NCBI GenBank assembly: GCA_946408345.1
Contig: CAMJRR010000007.1
Coordinates: 1 to 64,000 of the forward strand
Direction: 5' to 3'
Length of the DNA stretch: 64,000 nucleotides
Source: an uncultured Bacteroidales bacterium
GTDB lineage: Bacteria > Bacteroidota > Bacteroidia > Bacteroidales > F082
Position 1 is the first letter of the stretch, and each line of letters opens with the position of its first letter. The position numbers were made by a program, and so were the translations under genes. Positions 8,852-16,250 of this stretch are shown here, in pieces. The notes under the pieces were generated by a model, which saw nothing but the letters and a program-made list of their open reading frames with translations, had not been told where the DNA came from and made no database searches.

Positions 8852-10183
8852 ATGAAAAAACTATACTTCATAATGATGCTCGTCATGACAGGCATCATGG
8901 CCGAAGCACAGACCAGCATTTGGAACGGCAGTAGAAAACTATGGACCCGTGGTGAAGGCACGGAAAGCAGCCCATATCTGATTGAGTCAGCTGAAAACCT
9001 GGCCTTCCTCGCTTATATGGTCAACGAAGGCTATGAAACGCGAGACCTGTACTTCGAACTGACCACCGACATCGACCTGAACGGCAGCGAAGACCAACCC
9101 TGGATGCCCATTGGGTTGGACAACAACTATTTCTACGAAGACGGTTGCCAGAGGGTGCCTTATACATCCCCCAACACCAGCTTCAGAGGTCATTTCGATG
9201 GCGGCGGTCATAAGATATACAACATTTACACCCAAGATGTTTCTATAGCCGGATTGTTTGGATCGGTAGACACCCCAGGCATCATCGAAAACGTCAGCGT
9301 TGAAAGCGGTTTCATTCAAAATGCCACATACGGCGGTGGCATCGTAGGAAAAGGCAATGCAAATGTTGTCATTTCAAACTGCTCGAACAGTGCCGACATC
9401 TCAGGCAATTATGTTGGAGGCATTGTAGGATATGGTTGTAATAGCGTGACCCAATGCTGGAATTCAGGCTACATCAAAGGCAATACGGTGGGAGGCGGTA
9501 TTTCAGGAATCATGACTAATGAAATCAGGGAATGTTTCAACACAGGCAGAGTCGTCGCCTATGGCAATGGCAGCGGCGGCATCATCGGTTTTAGCCAAAG
9601 AGAGATGACCATACTAAACTGCTATAACATGGGACGCGTCTATGGCACTGCCCAATATTCCGGCGGCATCGGTGGTTTCCTCCTCAAGGGATTGGTGAAG
9701 AACTGCTACAACGTCGGTGACCTTTCGGGTGGTCAAGGTACAATTGGTGGAATCATTGGCTCCAGCTTCGATGGCACGGTGGACAACAGCTATTACCTCA
9801 ACACCTGCGGTGGTGAAGGTCTTGGAGAAGCCTTGACCGACATTGAAATGCGCGACGAAGCCTTCGTTGGCATCTTGAACAACGACACGGATGTTTGGGG
9901 CTTCGACGAAAACTACCTCAACGAGGGTTTCCCCATCCTTGAAAGCAGCATCTTGTCGACTATTGAAACGGAAAAAATAACGATGAGTGTTTATCCCAAC
10001 CCCGCCAAAGACAACTTCACCGTGGAAGGCTCGGGCTTGCTGACCATCACAAACCTCCTTGGCCAAAAAGTCATGGAAAAAACCATTGAAAACCGACTGG
10101 TCATCACCCTTCCCGAAGGCTTGTATCTCTTGAAGTTGACCAGCGGCAACACTTCTATAACGCGAAAAGTAGTGGTTTACTAA
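8852..10183 (+). CDS. GLUG-type repeat surface protein with T9SS sorting domain (cassette 1)
   Basis: 443 residues. Signal peptide MKKLYFIMMLVMTGIMAEAQ; residues 25-120 form an N-terminal beta region (GTESSPYLIESAENLAFL is the typical lead-in to GLUG domains); residues 120-330 carry repeated GGIVG/GGIIG turns separated by NCYN/NCSN, giving a solenoid of GLUG repeats; the end (SVYPNPAKDNFTVEG ... LYLLKLTSG) is a T9SS type A sorting domain. Expected to be displayed on or released from the outer membrane, possibly as an adhesin. Paralogue at 12158. Second gene of cassette 1. Confidence 0.88.
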   Translation: MKKLYFIMMLVMTGIMAEAQTSIWNGSRKLWTRGEGTESSPYLIESAENLAFLAYMVNEGYETRDLYFELTTDIDLNGSEDQPWMPIGLDNNYFYEDGCQRVPYTSPNTSFRGHFDGGGHKIYNIYTQDVSIAGLFGSVDTPGIIENVSVESGFIQNATYGGGIVGKGNANVVISNCSNSADISGNYVGGIVGYGCNSVTQCWNSGYIKGNTVGGGISGIMTNEIRECFNTGRVVAYGNGSGGIIGFSQREMTILNCYNMGRVYGTAQYSGGIGGFLLKGLVKNCYNVGDLSGGQGTIGGIIGSSFDGTVDNSYYLNTCGGEGLGEALTDIEMRDEAFVGILNNDTDVWGFDENYLNEGFPILESSILSTIETEKITMSVYPNPAKDNFTVEGSGLLTITNLLGQKVMEKTIENRLVITLPEGLYLLKLTSGNTSITRKVVVY

Positions 10184-10234
10184 TACAGAAACAGTGTTTC
10201 TTCATATTTAAAGATTTGGTTTTAGTTGATTTGA

Positions 10235-10266
10235 TAGAGACGGTATAGCGCCGTCTCTATTTTTTT
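10235..10266 (+). terminator. Terminator of cassette 1
   Basis: Stem TAGAGACGG/CCGTCTCTA with a short loop and a following T run. The same stem ends recur in the terminators at 13561 and 13946 and in the element inserted in malQ. Confidence 0.85.
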
Positions 10267-10428
10267 CCACCCTCAATAGAAGCATAATACCTTTTGAATA
10301 AAAACGGAATATTATTGTTTAAAACGGAAATTTAAACAATAAAGCGGATTTTTATAAAATCAACGATTTTTTTCTTGTTGACATACAATGGCTTATCTCG
10401 GGTGATGAAAAATAGTTGGAAAAAAAAC

Positions 10429-10458
10429 TTGACAAAATTTTATCAGGTTGTATATTTG
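10429..10458 (+). promoter_or_regulatory. Promoter of cassette 2
   Basis: TTGACA at 10429, 16 bp, TATATTTG at 10451. The region is almost identical to 13763-13792 and continues into a shared leader (GAAATAACCGTAATACTAC). Confidence 0.7.
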
Positions 10459-10594
10459 CAGCATGAAATAACCGTAATACTACTTTAAGCGGAAATTTTT
10501 GGATTAAAAAGTTTAATCAACACGCGGCTCAGGCCAACAAATTGACAACATGAAACACAATTAACGGAATCATTCACCCTCAAAAATTAAAGCT

Positions 10595-12121
10595 ATGAGA
10601 AAAAAAACTCTACTCCTTTTGGTGCTTTGCAGCTTTTACATGGCATCAATGGCTCAGCAGCCACCTCTCTCACGCTGCAACGCCAACAACATCAACGCAA
10701 CCATCCTTGGCGATGGCTCTTGCTTTGCGAAACTTGCCATTATCAACCCCAGCAACTGCCCTACATGGGAAGTGCCTGCTGGTAGCGGCAAAGAGACTGT
10801 TTTCCAGCATGCACTGTGGTTTGGCGGTCTCGATGCCGACGATAATCTCCACTTGTCTGCTTTCAGGTATGGCCAAGTCGGCCAGGACTACTGGTCAGGA
10901 CCACTCACGACAACCGATGCCACCATCGACATGATGACCCTGATGAAGTATTACCATGTTTGGAATCTGACCCGTGAAGAAATCAACTTTTTCATTGTTC
11001 ACCACGGCGAAGCAGGTTATGAGATCCCCGATGACATCCTGACTTGGCCCGCCCACGGTGAGGGCGACTACGCAGCCAACCTCGCGCCTTTTGTTGATGT
11101 GGACGGAGACGGACATTACAACCCTGAAGCAGGCGATTATCCCGACATCAAAGGCGACCAATGTCTGTACTTCATTTTCAACGACAGTTATAGGAACCAT
11201 ACCGAATCAGGAGGTAGCAAAATCGGGCTCGAAGTACACGCCATGGTATACGCCTATAGCGATCCCAAAGACGAGGCCCTTCATAACACTATATTTTTCA
11301 GCTACCAATTCTTCAACCGCTCAGCAGATGACTATCACGACGTGTATCTGGGACTTTGGTCAGATTTTGACATCGGATATGGCTGGGACGATTACATCGG
11401 TTGCGACGTACAACGGGGCTCCTACTTTGGCTATAACGGTACCCCCATCGATGGCAGTGGCGAGCCTGAGGCCTACGGCGATAACCCACCCGTGCAGGTG
11501 CTGACCATTTTGGCAGGTCCTTACATGGAAGCTGACGGGCGCGACAACCCAGAGTTCAACGGTGATTGCGATGCTCTCTTCAACGAAACGTACCCTGCCG
11601 ACAAATACGCCTATAACGGCTTCAATTTCGGAAACGGCATTGTAGACGACGAACGTTTGGGCATGACGGGGTTCATGTATCACAACAATGTTTCAGGCAC
11701 AAACGGTGACCCCAGTGAACCTGAAGACTATTACAACTATCTGCGCGGCAACTGGAAAAACGGCAACCACATGCAGTATGGAGGCAATGGCTTTGAAGGC
11801 CAAAATGTGGTAGGCCCCGAATGCAACTTCATGTTCCCAGGCGACAGCGACCCCTGCAACTTCGGCACCAGCGGCATCGCACCAAATGAAGACTACAACA
11901 CTGGCGACAAATTCTGGACAGAGGTTGAATGCCAGAACGCACCCAACGACCGTAGAGGTCTTGGCATGGTAGGTCCTTTCAACTTCAACGCTGGCAGCAC
12001 ACAGGTGGTTGACTATGCCTTGACCACAGTGTGGAAAAACGACGACCACTCTGCCCTGGAGCGCATGGATGCCATCATCGACCACATCAAGGACACGTTC
12101 AAAAACGGTTTTTCAAAATAA
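10595..12121 (+). CDS. Secreted DVDGDG-containing protein of cassette 2 (function unknown)
   Basis: 508 residues with signal peptide MRKKTLLLLVLCSFYMASMAQ. It is colinear with the cassette 1 gene at 7409, including HALWFGGLDADD and FVDVDGDGHYNPEAGDYP (a DxDxDG calcium-loop-like motif). It has an additional segment of about 39 residues (ADGRDNPEFNGDCDALFNET...) where the paralogue is shorter; since it has the longer form, a deletion in cassette 1 is one explanation. No T9SS domain at the C-terminus (NGFSK). Probably cotranscribed with the gene at 12158 from the promoter at 10429. Confidence 0.8.
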   Translation: MRKKTLLLLVLCSFYMASMAQQPPLSRCNANNINATILGDGSCFAKLAIINPSNCPTWEVPAGSGKETVFQHALWFGGLDADDNLHLSAFRYGQVGQDYWSGPLTTTDATIDMMTLMKYYHVWNLTREEINFFIVHHGEAGYEIPDDILTWPAHGEGDYAANLAPFVDVDGDGHYNPEAGDYPDIKGDQCLYFIFNDSYRNHTESGGSKIGLEVHAMVYAYSDPKDEALHNTIFFSYQFFNRSADDYHDVYLGLWSDFDIGYGWDDYIGCDVQRGSYFGYNGTPIDGSGEPEAYGDNPPVQVLTILAGPYMEADGRDNPEFNGDCDALFNETYPADKYAYNGFNFGNGIVDDERLGMTGFMYHNNVSGTNGDPSEPEDYYNYLRGNWKNGNHMQYGGNGFEGQNVVGPECNFMFPGDSDPCNFGTSGIAPNEDYNTGDKFWTEVECQNAPNDRRGLGMVGPFNFNAGSTQVVDYALTTVWKNDDHSALERMDAIIDHIKDTFKNGFSK

Positions 12122-12157
12122 CACAATCAATCATATAACACTTTAATATTGAATGCT

Positions 12158-13507
12158 ATGAAAAAGATATACCTCATTGTCATGCTCCTCATGACAGGCA
12201 TGATGGCCGAAGCCCAAACCAGCGTTTGGAATGGCAGCCGCAGACTTTGGACAAGCGGCGAAGGCACTGAGAGCAATCCCTACTTGATTGAATCGGCAGA
12301 ACAGCTTGCCTTTCTCTCCTACATGGTCAACAAAGGACTCGTCACAACTGATTTGAACTTCAAGTTGACCACTGACATCGACTTGAATGGCAGCGAAGAT
12401 CTGCCTTGGGTTCCCATCGGATTAGGCGACCGCTGGTTCAGCGAAGACGGTTGCGAGCGACTCATCGACCCATCCTACGCCCCAGTCTATTTTTGCGGGC
12501 ATTTCGACGGAGACGGGCACAGCATTTACAACCTTTATGTTGATGGCGGCACCTATGTCGGTCTGTTCGGATTAGTATCAGGACAAGGTTCTTTAATCGA
12601 GAACCTCAACATCGAAAACGGTTATGTCAACGGCACCTATAGTGGAGGCATTATCGGACAATGCACGGGCGCTGTAGATATTTTAAACTGTCTGAACAGT
12701 GCAGAGATTGTAGGCACAGAAGCTGCTGGAGGCATTGTCGGACAAGGAGGAAACATCATCCGCAACTGTAGCAACTCCGGCCATATCGTCAGTTCAAGCT
12801 ATGCTGGTGGTATAGCAGGTTCACTGGCCAAAGAGCTTTACGAGTGCTTCAACACGGGCGGTATCAACGTCAACGGCTCCGCCGCAGGAGGCATTTTAGG
12901 CAGAAGAGGCGGAGGAAAGCTTATCATCGTCAACTGTTACAACCGAGGCGATCTGTCGGGCAATGCAACCCCTGGCATCGGCGGTATTGCTGGCATCGCC
13001 AACGGTAATGCGACAGACATCCGCAACTGTTATAACGTGGGTAGCATCACCAACAACAGTGGCAACGCAGGCGGATTGTTCGGCTATGATAATGTAAACA
13101 ACATCAACAATGTCTATTACCTCAACACTTGCGGTGGCTGGGGACCTGGAGAGGACAAAACTGCCGAAGAAATGCGCGACCCCGCTTTTGTCGATTTGCT
13201 GAACCTCAACACCAATGTCTGGGGCTACGACGAAGACAACATCAACGATGGCTATCCCATCCTGACAGGTACCCTTATGTCGACCGAAGAGACTGCCGTC
13301 AACACGATGAGCGTCTATCCCAACCCCGCCAAGAGTAGTTTCACAGTGGAAGGCACGGGCTTGCTGAGCATCACCAATGTCCTTGGACAGACAGTCATGG
13401 AAAAGCCGATTGAAAAAATGTCAATTATTACGCTCTCCGAAGGAATCTACCTCTTGAGACTGACCGACGGTAGCGCTTCCACCACAAGAAAAGTAATTGT
13501 ATATTAA
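12158..13507 (+). CDS. GLUG-type repeat surface protein with T9SS sorting domain (cassette 2)
   Basis: 449 residues from the ATG at 12158 (MKKIYLIVMLLMTGMMAEAQ); the track starts at a TTG nine bases earlier, but the ATG matches the signal peptide of the paralogue at 8852. GLUG-like repeats (SGGIIGQ, AGGIVGQ, AGGIAGS, AGGILGR) run from about residue 165 to 320. The end (SVYPNPAKSSFTVEG ... IYLLRLTDG) is a T9SS type A domain. Likely outer-membrane displayed, role unknown. It closes cassette 2 and is followed by a perfect-palindrome terminator. Confidence 0.88.
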   Translation: MKKIYLIVMLLMTGMMAEAQTSVWNGSRRLWTSGEGTESNPYLIESAEQLAFLSYMVNKGLVTTDLNFKLTTDIDLNGSEDLPWVPIGLGDRWFSEDGCERLIDPSYAPVYFCGHFDGDGHSIYNLYVDGGTYVGLFGLVSGQGSLIENLNIENGYVNGTYSGGIIGQCTGAVDILNCLNSAEIVGTEAAGGIVGQGGNIIRNCSNSGHIVSSSYAGGIAGSLAKELYECFNTGGINVNGSAAGGILGRRGGGKLIIVNCYNRGDLSGNATPGIGGIAGIANGNATDIRNCYNVGSITNNSGNAGGLFGYDNVNNINNVYYLNTCGGWGPGEDKTAEEMRDPAFVDLLNLNTNVWGYDEDNINDGYPILTGTLMSTEETAVNTMSVYPNPAKSSFTVEGTGLLSITNVLGQTVMEKPIEKMSIITLSEGIYLLRLTDGSASTTRKVIVY

Positions 13508-13560
13508 AACACGAAGAATAAGTACTTTTTTCCATTATGATTTAGGTTTAGTTGATTTGG

Positions 13561-13593
13561 TAGAGACGGTGCATGCACCGTCTCTATTTTTTT
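13561..13593 (+). terminator. Terminator of cassette 2 (perfect palindrome)
   Basis: A 26-bp perfect palindrome with half-site TAGAGACGGTGCA, followed by seven T. Confidence 0.85.
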
Positions 13594-13762
13594 ACGATCA
13601 AATTGATAATGATTGTTTGCAATAAATTCAATTAAAGCGGAATTTTATTGATTAAAGCAGAAATATTACAAATAAAACAATTTATTTTACAAATAAGCGA
13701 TTTTTTTCTGCTTGACATACAGCAATTTATCTTTGGTGACGAAAAATAGTTGAAAAAATAGC

Positions 13763-13792
13763 TTGACAAAATTTTATCAGATTGTATATTTG
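13763..13792 (+). promoter_or_regulatory. Promoter of empty unit C
   Basis: TTGACA at 13763, 16 bp, TATATTTG at 13785; near-identical to the cassette 2 promoter. Confidence 0.65.
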
Positions 13793-13797
13793 CAGTA

Positions 13798-13977
13798 TGA
13801 AATAACCGTAATACTACTTTAAACGGAATTTTTTTAATTTAAAAGTTTAATCGACATGCGGCTCAGGCCAACAAATTGACAACATGAAACACATTTGACT
13901 GTAAGTGCTTTTTTTTCATAATGATTTGGTTTTAGTTGATTTGGCAGAGACGGTGCGTGCACCGTCTCTACTTTTTT
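13798..13977 (+). ncRNA. Candidate small RNA or cassette scar (leader fused to terminator)
   Basis: A transcript from the TATATTTG box would be about 180 nt. Its first ~100 nt match the leader of cassette 2 (GGCTCAGGCCAACAAATTG is shared) and the rest matches the cassette 3'UTR (ATGATTTGGTTTTAGTTGAT), ending at a terminator hairpin. Both cassette genes are absent. The simplest history is deletion of the gene pair from a third cassette, leaving an intact promoter and terminator; a functional RNA is possible. Confidence 0.45.
13946..13977 (+). terminator. Terminator of empty unit C
   Basis: Stem AGAGACGGTGC/GCACCGTCTCT followed by a T run. Confidence 0.85.
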
Positions 13978-14107
13978 ATTGCTTTGGAATTGCTTCGCAA
14001 GAAATGCCAGTTATTCTTTAAAATTCTATTTCAAAATCTTTCAAAATATGTTTTTGATCGATTTTCAGGATGATTTTTGACAGATTTCTATCCTTTTGGA
14101 TATCCCA

Positions 14108-14614
14108 TTAATTCGTCTTGAACTTGTACTTCACCTCTTTCAGTTCAGCGTTGGCCTTGGTAATCTTGTTCTTCAGGTTCTCCTTGTAATTCGCCACTTT
14201 GGCAGCAATTTGTGCATCGCCTAAAGCCAGCATTTCGGCGGCGAGGATGGCTGCATTGAGGGCGCCGTTCACGCCCACTGTGGCCACAGGAATGCCTGGG
14301 GGCATTTGGATGATGGACAGCATGGCGTCGAGGCCGTCGAGCATACCCTTCACGGGTACGCCGATGACGGGCAGTGTGGTGTTGGCGGCAATCACGCCAG
14401 GCAAGGCGGCAGCCATGCCAGCGGCAGCAATGATTACTTTAATGCCGCGGCCTTGGGCTTCGCGGGCAAACTGTTCCACTTCATTCGGTGTGCGGTGCGC
14501 GCTGAGGGCGTTCATCTCAAACGGAATTTCCATCTCATCGAAGAACTGAGCGGCTTTTTCAAGAACGGGAAGGTCGGAAGTGCTTCCCATGATGATGCTT
14601 ACTGTTGGTGTCAT
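14108..14614 (-). CDS. purE: 5-(carboxyamino)imidazole ribonucleotide mutase (class I PurE)
   Basis: 168 residues, the usual length. It converts N5-CAIR to CAIR in de novo purine synthesis in the cytosol. Diagnostic segments are IIMGSTSDLP at the N-terminus, ALSAHRTP with the catalytic His near residue 41, and AAGMAAALPGVIAANT. The C-terminal tail is lysine-rich (YKENLKNKITKANAEL). It lies close to hpt and adk, two other purine nucleotide genes, but on the opposite strand and separated by an inverted-repeat-rich gap; no promoter box is obvious. Confidence 0.97.
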   Translation of the reverse strand: MTPTVSIIMGSTSDLPVLEKAAQFFDEMEIPFEMNALSAHRTPNEVEQFAREAQGRGIKVIIAAAGMAAALPGVIAANTTLPVIGVPVKGMLDGLDAMLSIIQMPPGIPVATVGVNGALNAAILAAEMLALGDAQIAAKVANYKENLKNKITKANAELKEVKYKFKTN

Positions 14615-14684
14615 ATTATGTTGGTTGTTTAATTGTTTAATTGTTGAACTGTTGAAGAGAGACCAGAAACGACCACATTAATGC

Positions 14685-14795
14685 TCTTTACCCTCATGGC
14701 GGAGGAACATGCCATCCCTTGTACGCGAAGACGACTGTCCTTTGCGCAAAGGATTGCGGGTCTCCTCATTCCGCGAATGTGGAACCGCAATGAGG
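14685..14795. repeat. Long inverted repeat with internal 16-bp palindrome
   Basis: The arms TTTACCCTCATGGCGG and CCGCAATGAGGGTAAA (about 15 of 16 pairs) face each other across about 75 bp. In the middle is the perfect palindrome TCCTTTGCGCAAAGGA (14738-14753). No ORF is present. It looks like a palindromic intergenic element rather than a terminator, because no T run follows. Confidence 0.6.
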
Positions 14796-14894
14796 GTAAA
14801 GGAGCAAAGAAAGTCATTCTCAGACAATCCTCACTTCTTTAGATGGCAAAAATAGTTTTTTTTCAGGTATGGTCAAACCTATGACTTCAATTTG

Positions 14895-14902
14895 TATATT
14901 TG
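14895..14902 (+). promoter_or_regulatory. -7 promoter box for hpt
   Basis: TATATTTG lies 44 bp upstream of the ATG at 14947 and downstream of the track's ATG at 14869, so it decides in favour of the later start. Confidence 0.6.
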
Positions 14903-14946
14903 TGTCGCCTAAAGCAAAAAAGCAAGCAAAATTCAATCCTTTGAAA

Positions 14947-15486
14947 ATGAAAACAGTAAAAGTTTTAGACAAGGAATTTGGGCTGTACATCCCCCAAGAA
15001 AAAATCGAGGCCAACATCCAAAACGTGGCTGACCAAATCAACAAGGACTTAGAAGGTATGAACCCGTTGTTCCTCGTAGTGCTCAACGGTGCCTTTATGT
15101 TCGCTTCCGAACTATTTAAGCGACTGACGATTCCCTGCGAGATTAGTTTCGTCAAGCTGTCGTCATACGCTGGAACGGAGACCACCAATGTCGTCCGTGA
15201 GCTCATCGGGCTGGATCATCCCCTGAACGGCCGCCATGTGGTCATCGTGGAAGACATCGTCGACACAGGCCACACCTTGCGCTACACCACCCAGAAACTC
15301 CGAGACTTGAAGGCCGCTGACGTCCGCATCGCCACGCTGTTCTTCAAGCCGAACAATTTCCAATACACATACCCCATCGACTACAAAGGCATGGACATCG
15401 GCAACGAGTTCATCGTGGGATATGGATTGGATTATAACCAACAGGGGAGAAATCTGCCGGATATTTATAAGATAATTGAGCAATAA
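14947..15486 (+). CDS. hpt: Hypoxanthine phosphoribosyltransferase
   Basis: 179 residues from the ATG at 14947 (MKTVKVLDKEFGLYI). The upstream ATG at 14869 is rejected because a promoter box lies between the two and the added residues are not family-like. The PRPP-binding motif VVIVEDIVDTGHTL is present, along with the flexible-loop region SSYAGT and the purine-contact segment FIVGYGLDYN near the end. It salvages hypoxanthine and guanine to IMP and GMP in the cytosol. It is followed by adk, 110 bp downstream, with a palindromic element in between. Confidence 0.96.
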   Translation: MKTVKVLDKEFGLYIPQEKIEANIQNVADQINKDLEGMNPLFLVVLNGAFMFASELFKRLTIPCEISFVKLSSYAGTETTNVVRELIGLDHPLNGRHVVIVEDIVDTGHTLRYTTQKLRDLKAADVRIATLFFKPNNFQYTYPIDYKGMDIGNEFIVGYGLDYNQQGRNLPDIYKIIEQ

Positions 15487-15489
15487 GCC

Positions 15490-15548
15490 ATCAGCCGTCA
15501 GCTATCAGCATAGTACAGCCAAGCTGACGGCTGATTGCTGATAGCTGA
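15490..15548. repeat. REP-like inverted repeat with two alternative pairings
   Basis: ATCAGCCGTCAGC (15490-15502) pairs perfectly with GCTGACGGCTGAT (15523-15535), and the overlapping TCAGCTATCAGCA (15498-15510) pairs perfectly with TGCTGATAGCTGA (15536-15548). The two 13-bp stems are mutually exclusive in part. It lies between hpt and adk. Confidence 0.7.
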
Positions 15549-15596
15549 AAGCCAAACAATTAAACAATTCAACGATCAACAATTCAACAACATATC

Positions 15597-16166
15597 ATGC
15601 TAAACATCATATTATTCGGCCCTCCCGGGGCAGGCAAAGGAACGCAGTCACAGTTCCTGCGCGAGAAATATAACCTGACCTATATCTCCACCGGTGAAAT
15701 CCTGCGCGAGGAAATCGCTGCCGAGAGCGAATTAGGTCTTCAAGTGAAGGAAATCATCAGCCAAGGCAACCTCGTCTCCGACGAAATCGTGGCCAAGATC
15801 ATCGAGAAGAAACTCTCCGAGAACATGGACTCGGCCGGTTTCCTCTTCGACGGCTATCCGCGCACCGTGCGCCAAGCCGAAATCTTGGACGAGATGATGG
15901 AGAAATTCGACATGTCGCTGACGGGCGTGCTGAGCCTCGAAGTGCCCGAGGAGCTCCTCATCGAGCGCATGTTGGAACGCGGCAAGACCAGCGGTCGCGC
16001 CGACGACAACCTCGACTCCATCAAGCACCGCTTTGTGGAATATGAGGCCAAGACGCGCCCCGTGCTCGACTTCTATCAAGGCAAGGATAACCTGCATGCC
16101 GTGAATGGTGTGGGCGAAATCCCGCAAATCTTCGAGAACCTCTGCACCGTCATTGACACGCTATAA
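15597..16166 (+). CDS. adk: Adenylate kinase (short-lid form)
   Basis: 189 residues. The P-loop GPPGAGKGTQ is at residues 7-16, the NMP-binding region includes STGEILREEI, DGYPRTVRQAE follows, and the lid is the short type (ERGKTSGRADDN) without zinc cysteines. It interconverts ATP and AMP with two ADP and supports purine nucleotide balance together with hpt and purE nearby. It is convergent with the acyltransferase gene, with an inverted repeat between the stops. Confidence 0.97.
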   Translation: MLNIILFGPPGAGKGTQSQFLREKYNLTYISTGEILREEIAAESELGLQVKEIISQGNLVSDEIVAKIIEKKLSENMDSAGFLFDGYPRTVRQAEILDEMMEKFDMSLTGVLSLEVPEELLIERMLERGKTSGRADDNLDSIKHRFVEYEAKTRPVLDFYQGKDNLHAVNGVGEIPQIFENLCTVIDTL

Positions 16167-16173
16167 TCTGAAG

Positions 16174-16245
16174 AATCTCTAACCGAATCAACCCGAATGT
16201 ATCCAAAACTATTCGGAATAATTCGGATCAGTTCGGTTAGAGATT
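16174..16245. repeat. Inverted repeat between convergent genes
   Basis: AATCTCTAACCGAA (16174-16187) and TTCGGTTAGAGATT (16232-16245) form a perfect 14-bp stem, with further CGAAT/ATTCG pairs inside. It could stop transcription from both sides, but it lacks a clear T run; a palindromic repeat element is the alternative. Confidence 0.6.
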
Positions 16246-16250
16246 TGTAA

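Larger units (their letters stand above)
10184..10594. other. Intergenic region between cassettes 1 and 2
   Basis: 411 bp: a 3'UTR with a terminator (10235-10266), three CGGAA motifs (10301, 10318, 10338), a conserved block around GGCTTATCTCGGGTGATG, the cassette 2 promoter and a 135-bp leader with one further motif. The leader holds a five-codon ATGAAACACAATTAA reading frame too short to call. Confidence 0.7.
13508..14107. other. Intergenic region with terminator and empty cassette unit C
   Basis: 600 bp with no gene. It contains the cassette 2 terminator (13561-13593), two CGGAA-type motifs (13631, 13651), the promoter at 13763, a leader nearly identical to that of cassette 2, and then directly a 3'UTR and terminator (13946-13977). 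Nothing recognisable is seen from 13978 to the purE stop. Confidence 0.75.
14615..14946. other. Divergent purE-hpt intergenic region with large inverted repeat
   Basis: 332 bp without a gene. It has a T/A-rich stretch next to purE (TTTAATTGTTTAATTG), an inverted repeat at 14685-14795 with an internal palindrome, and the hpt promoter box at 14895. Confidence 0.6.

Noticed and set aside
10539-10565. Leader peptide in cassette 2 (ATGAAACACAATTAA)
   Set aside because: Only four codons plus stop; the related ATGAAACACATTTGA in unit C shows similarity at the DNA level, but no attenuation structure is evident.
7033-13990. CRISPR array
   Set aside because: The repeated motifs around the cassettes are short, variably spaced and associated with promoters; there are no regular spacers and no cas genes.
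14869-14946. 26-codon N-terminal extension of hpt
   Set aside because: A TATATTTG box lies within it, so the ATG at 14947 is preferred.
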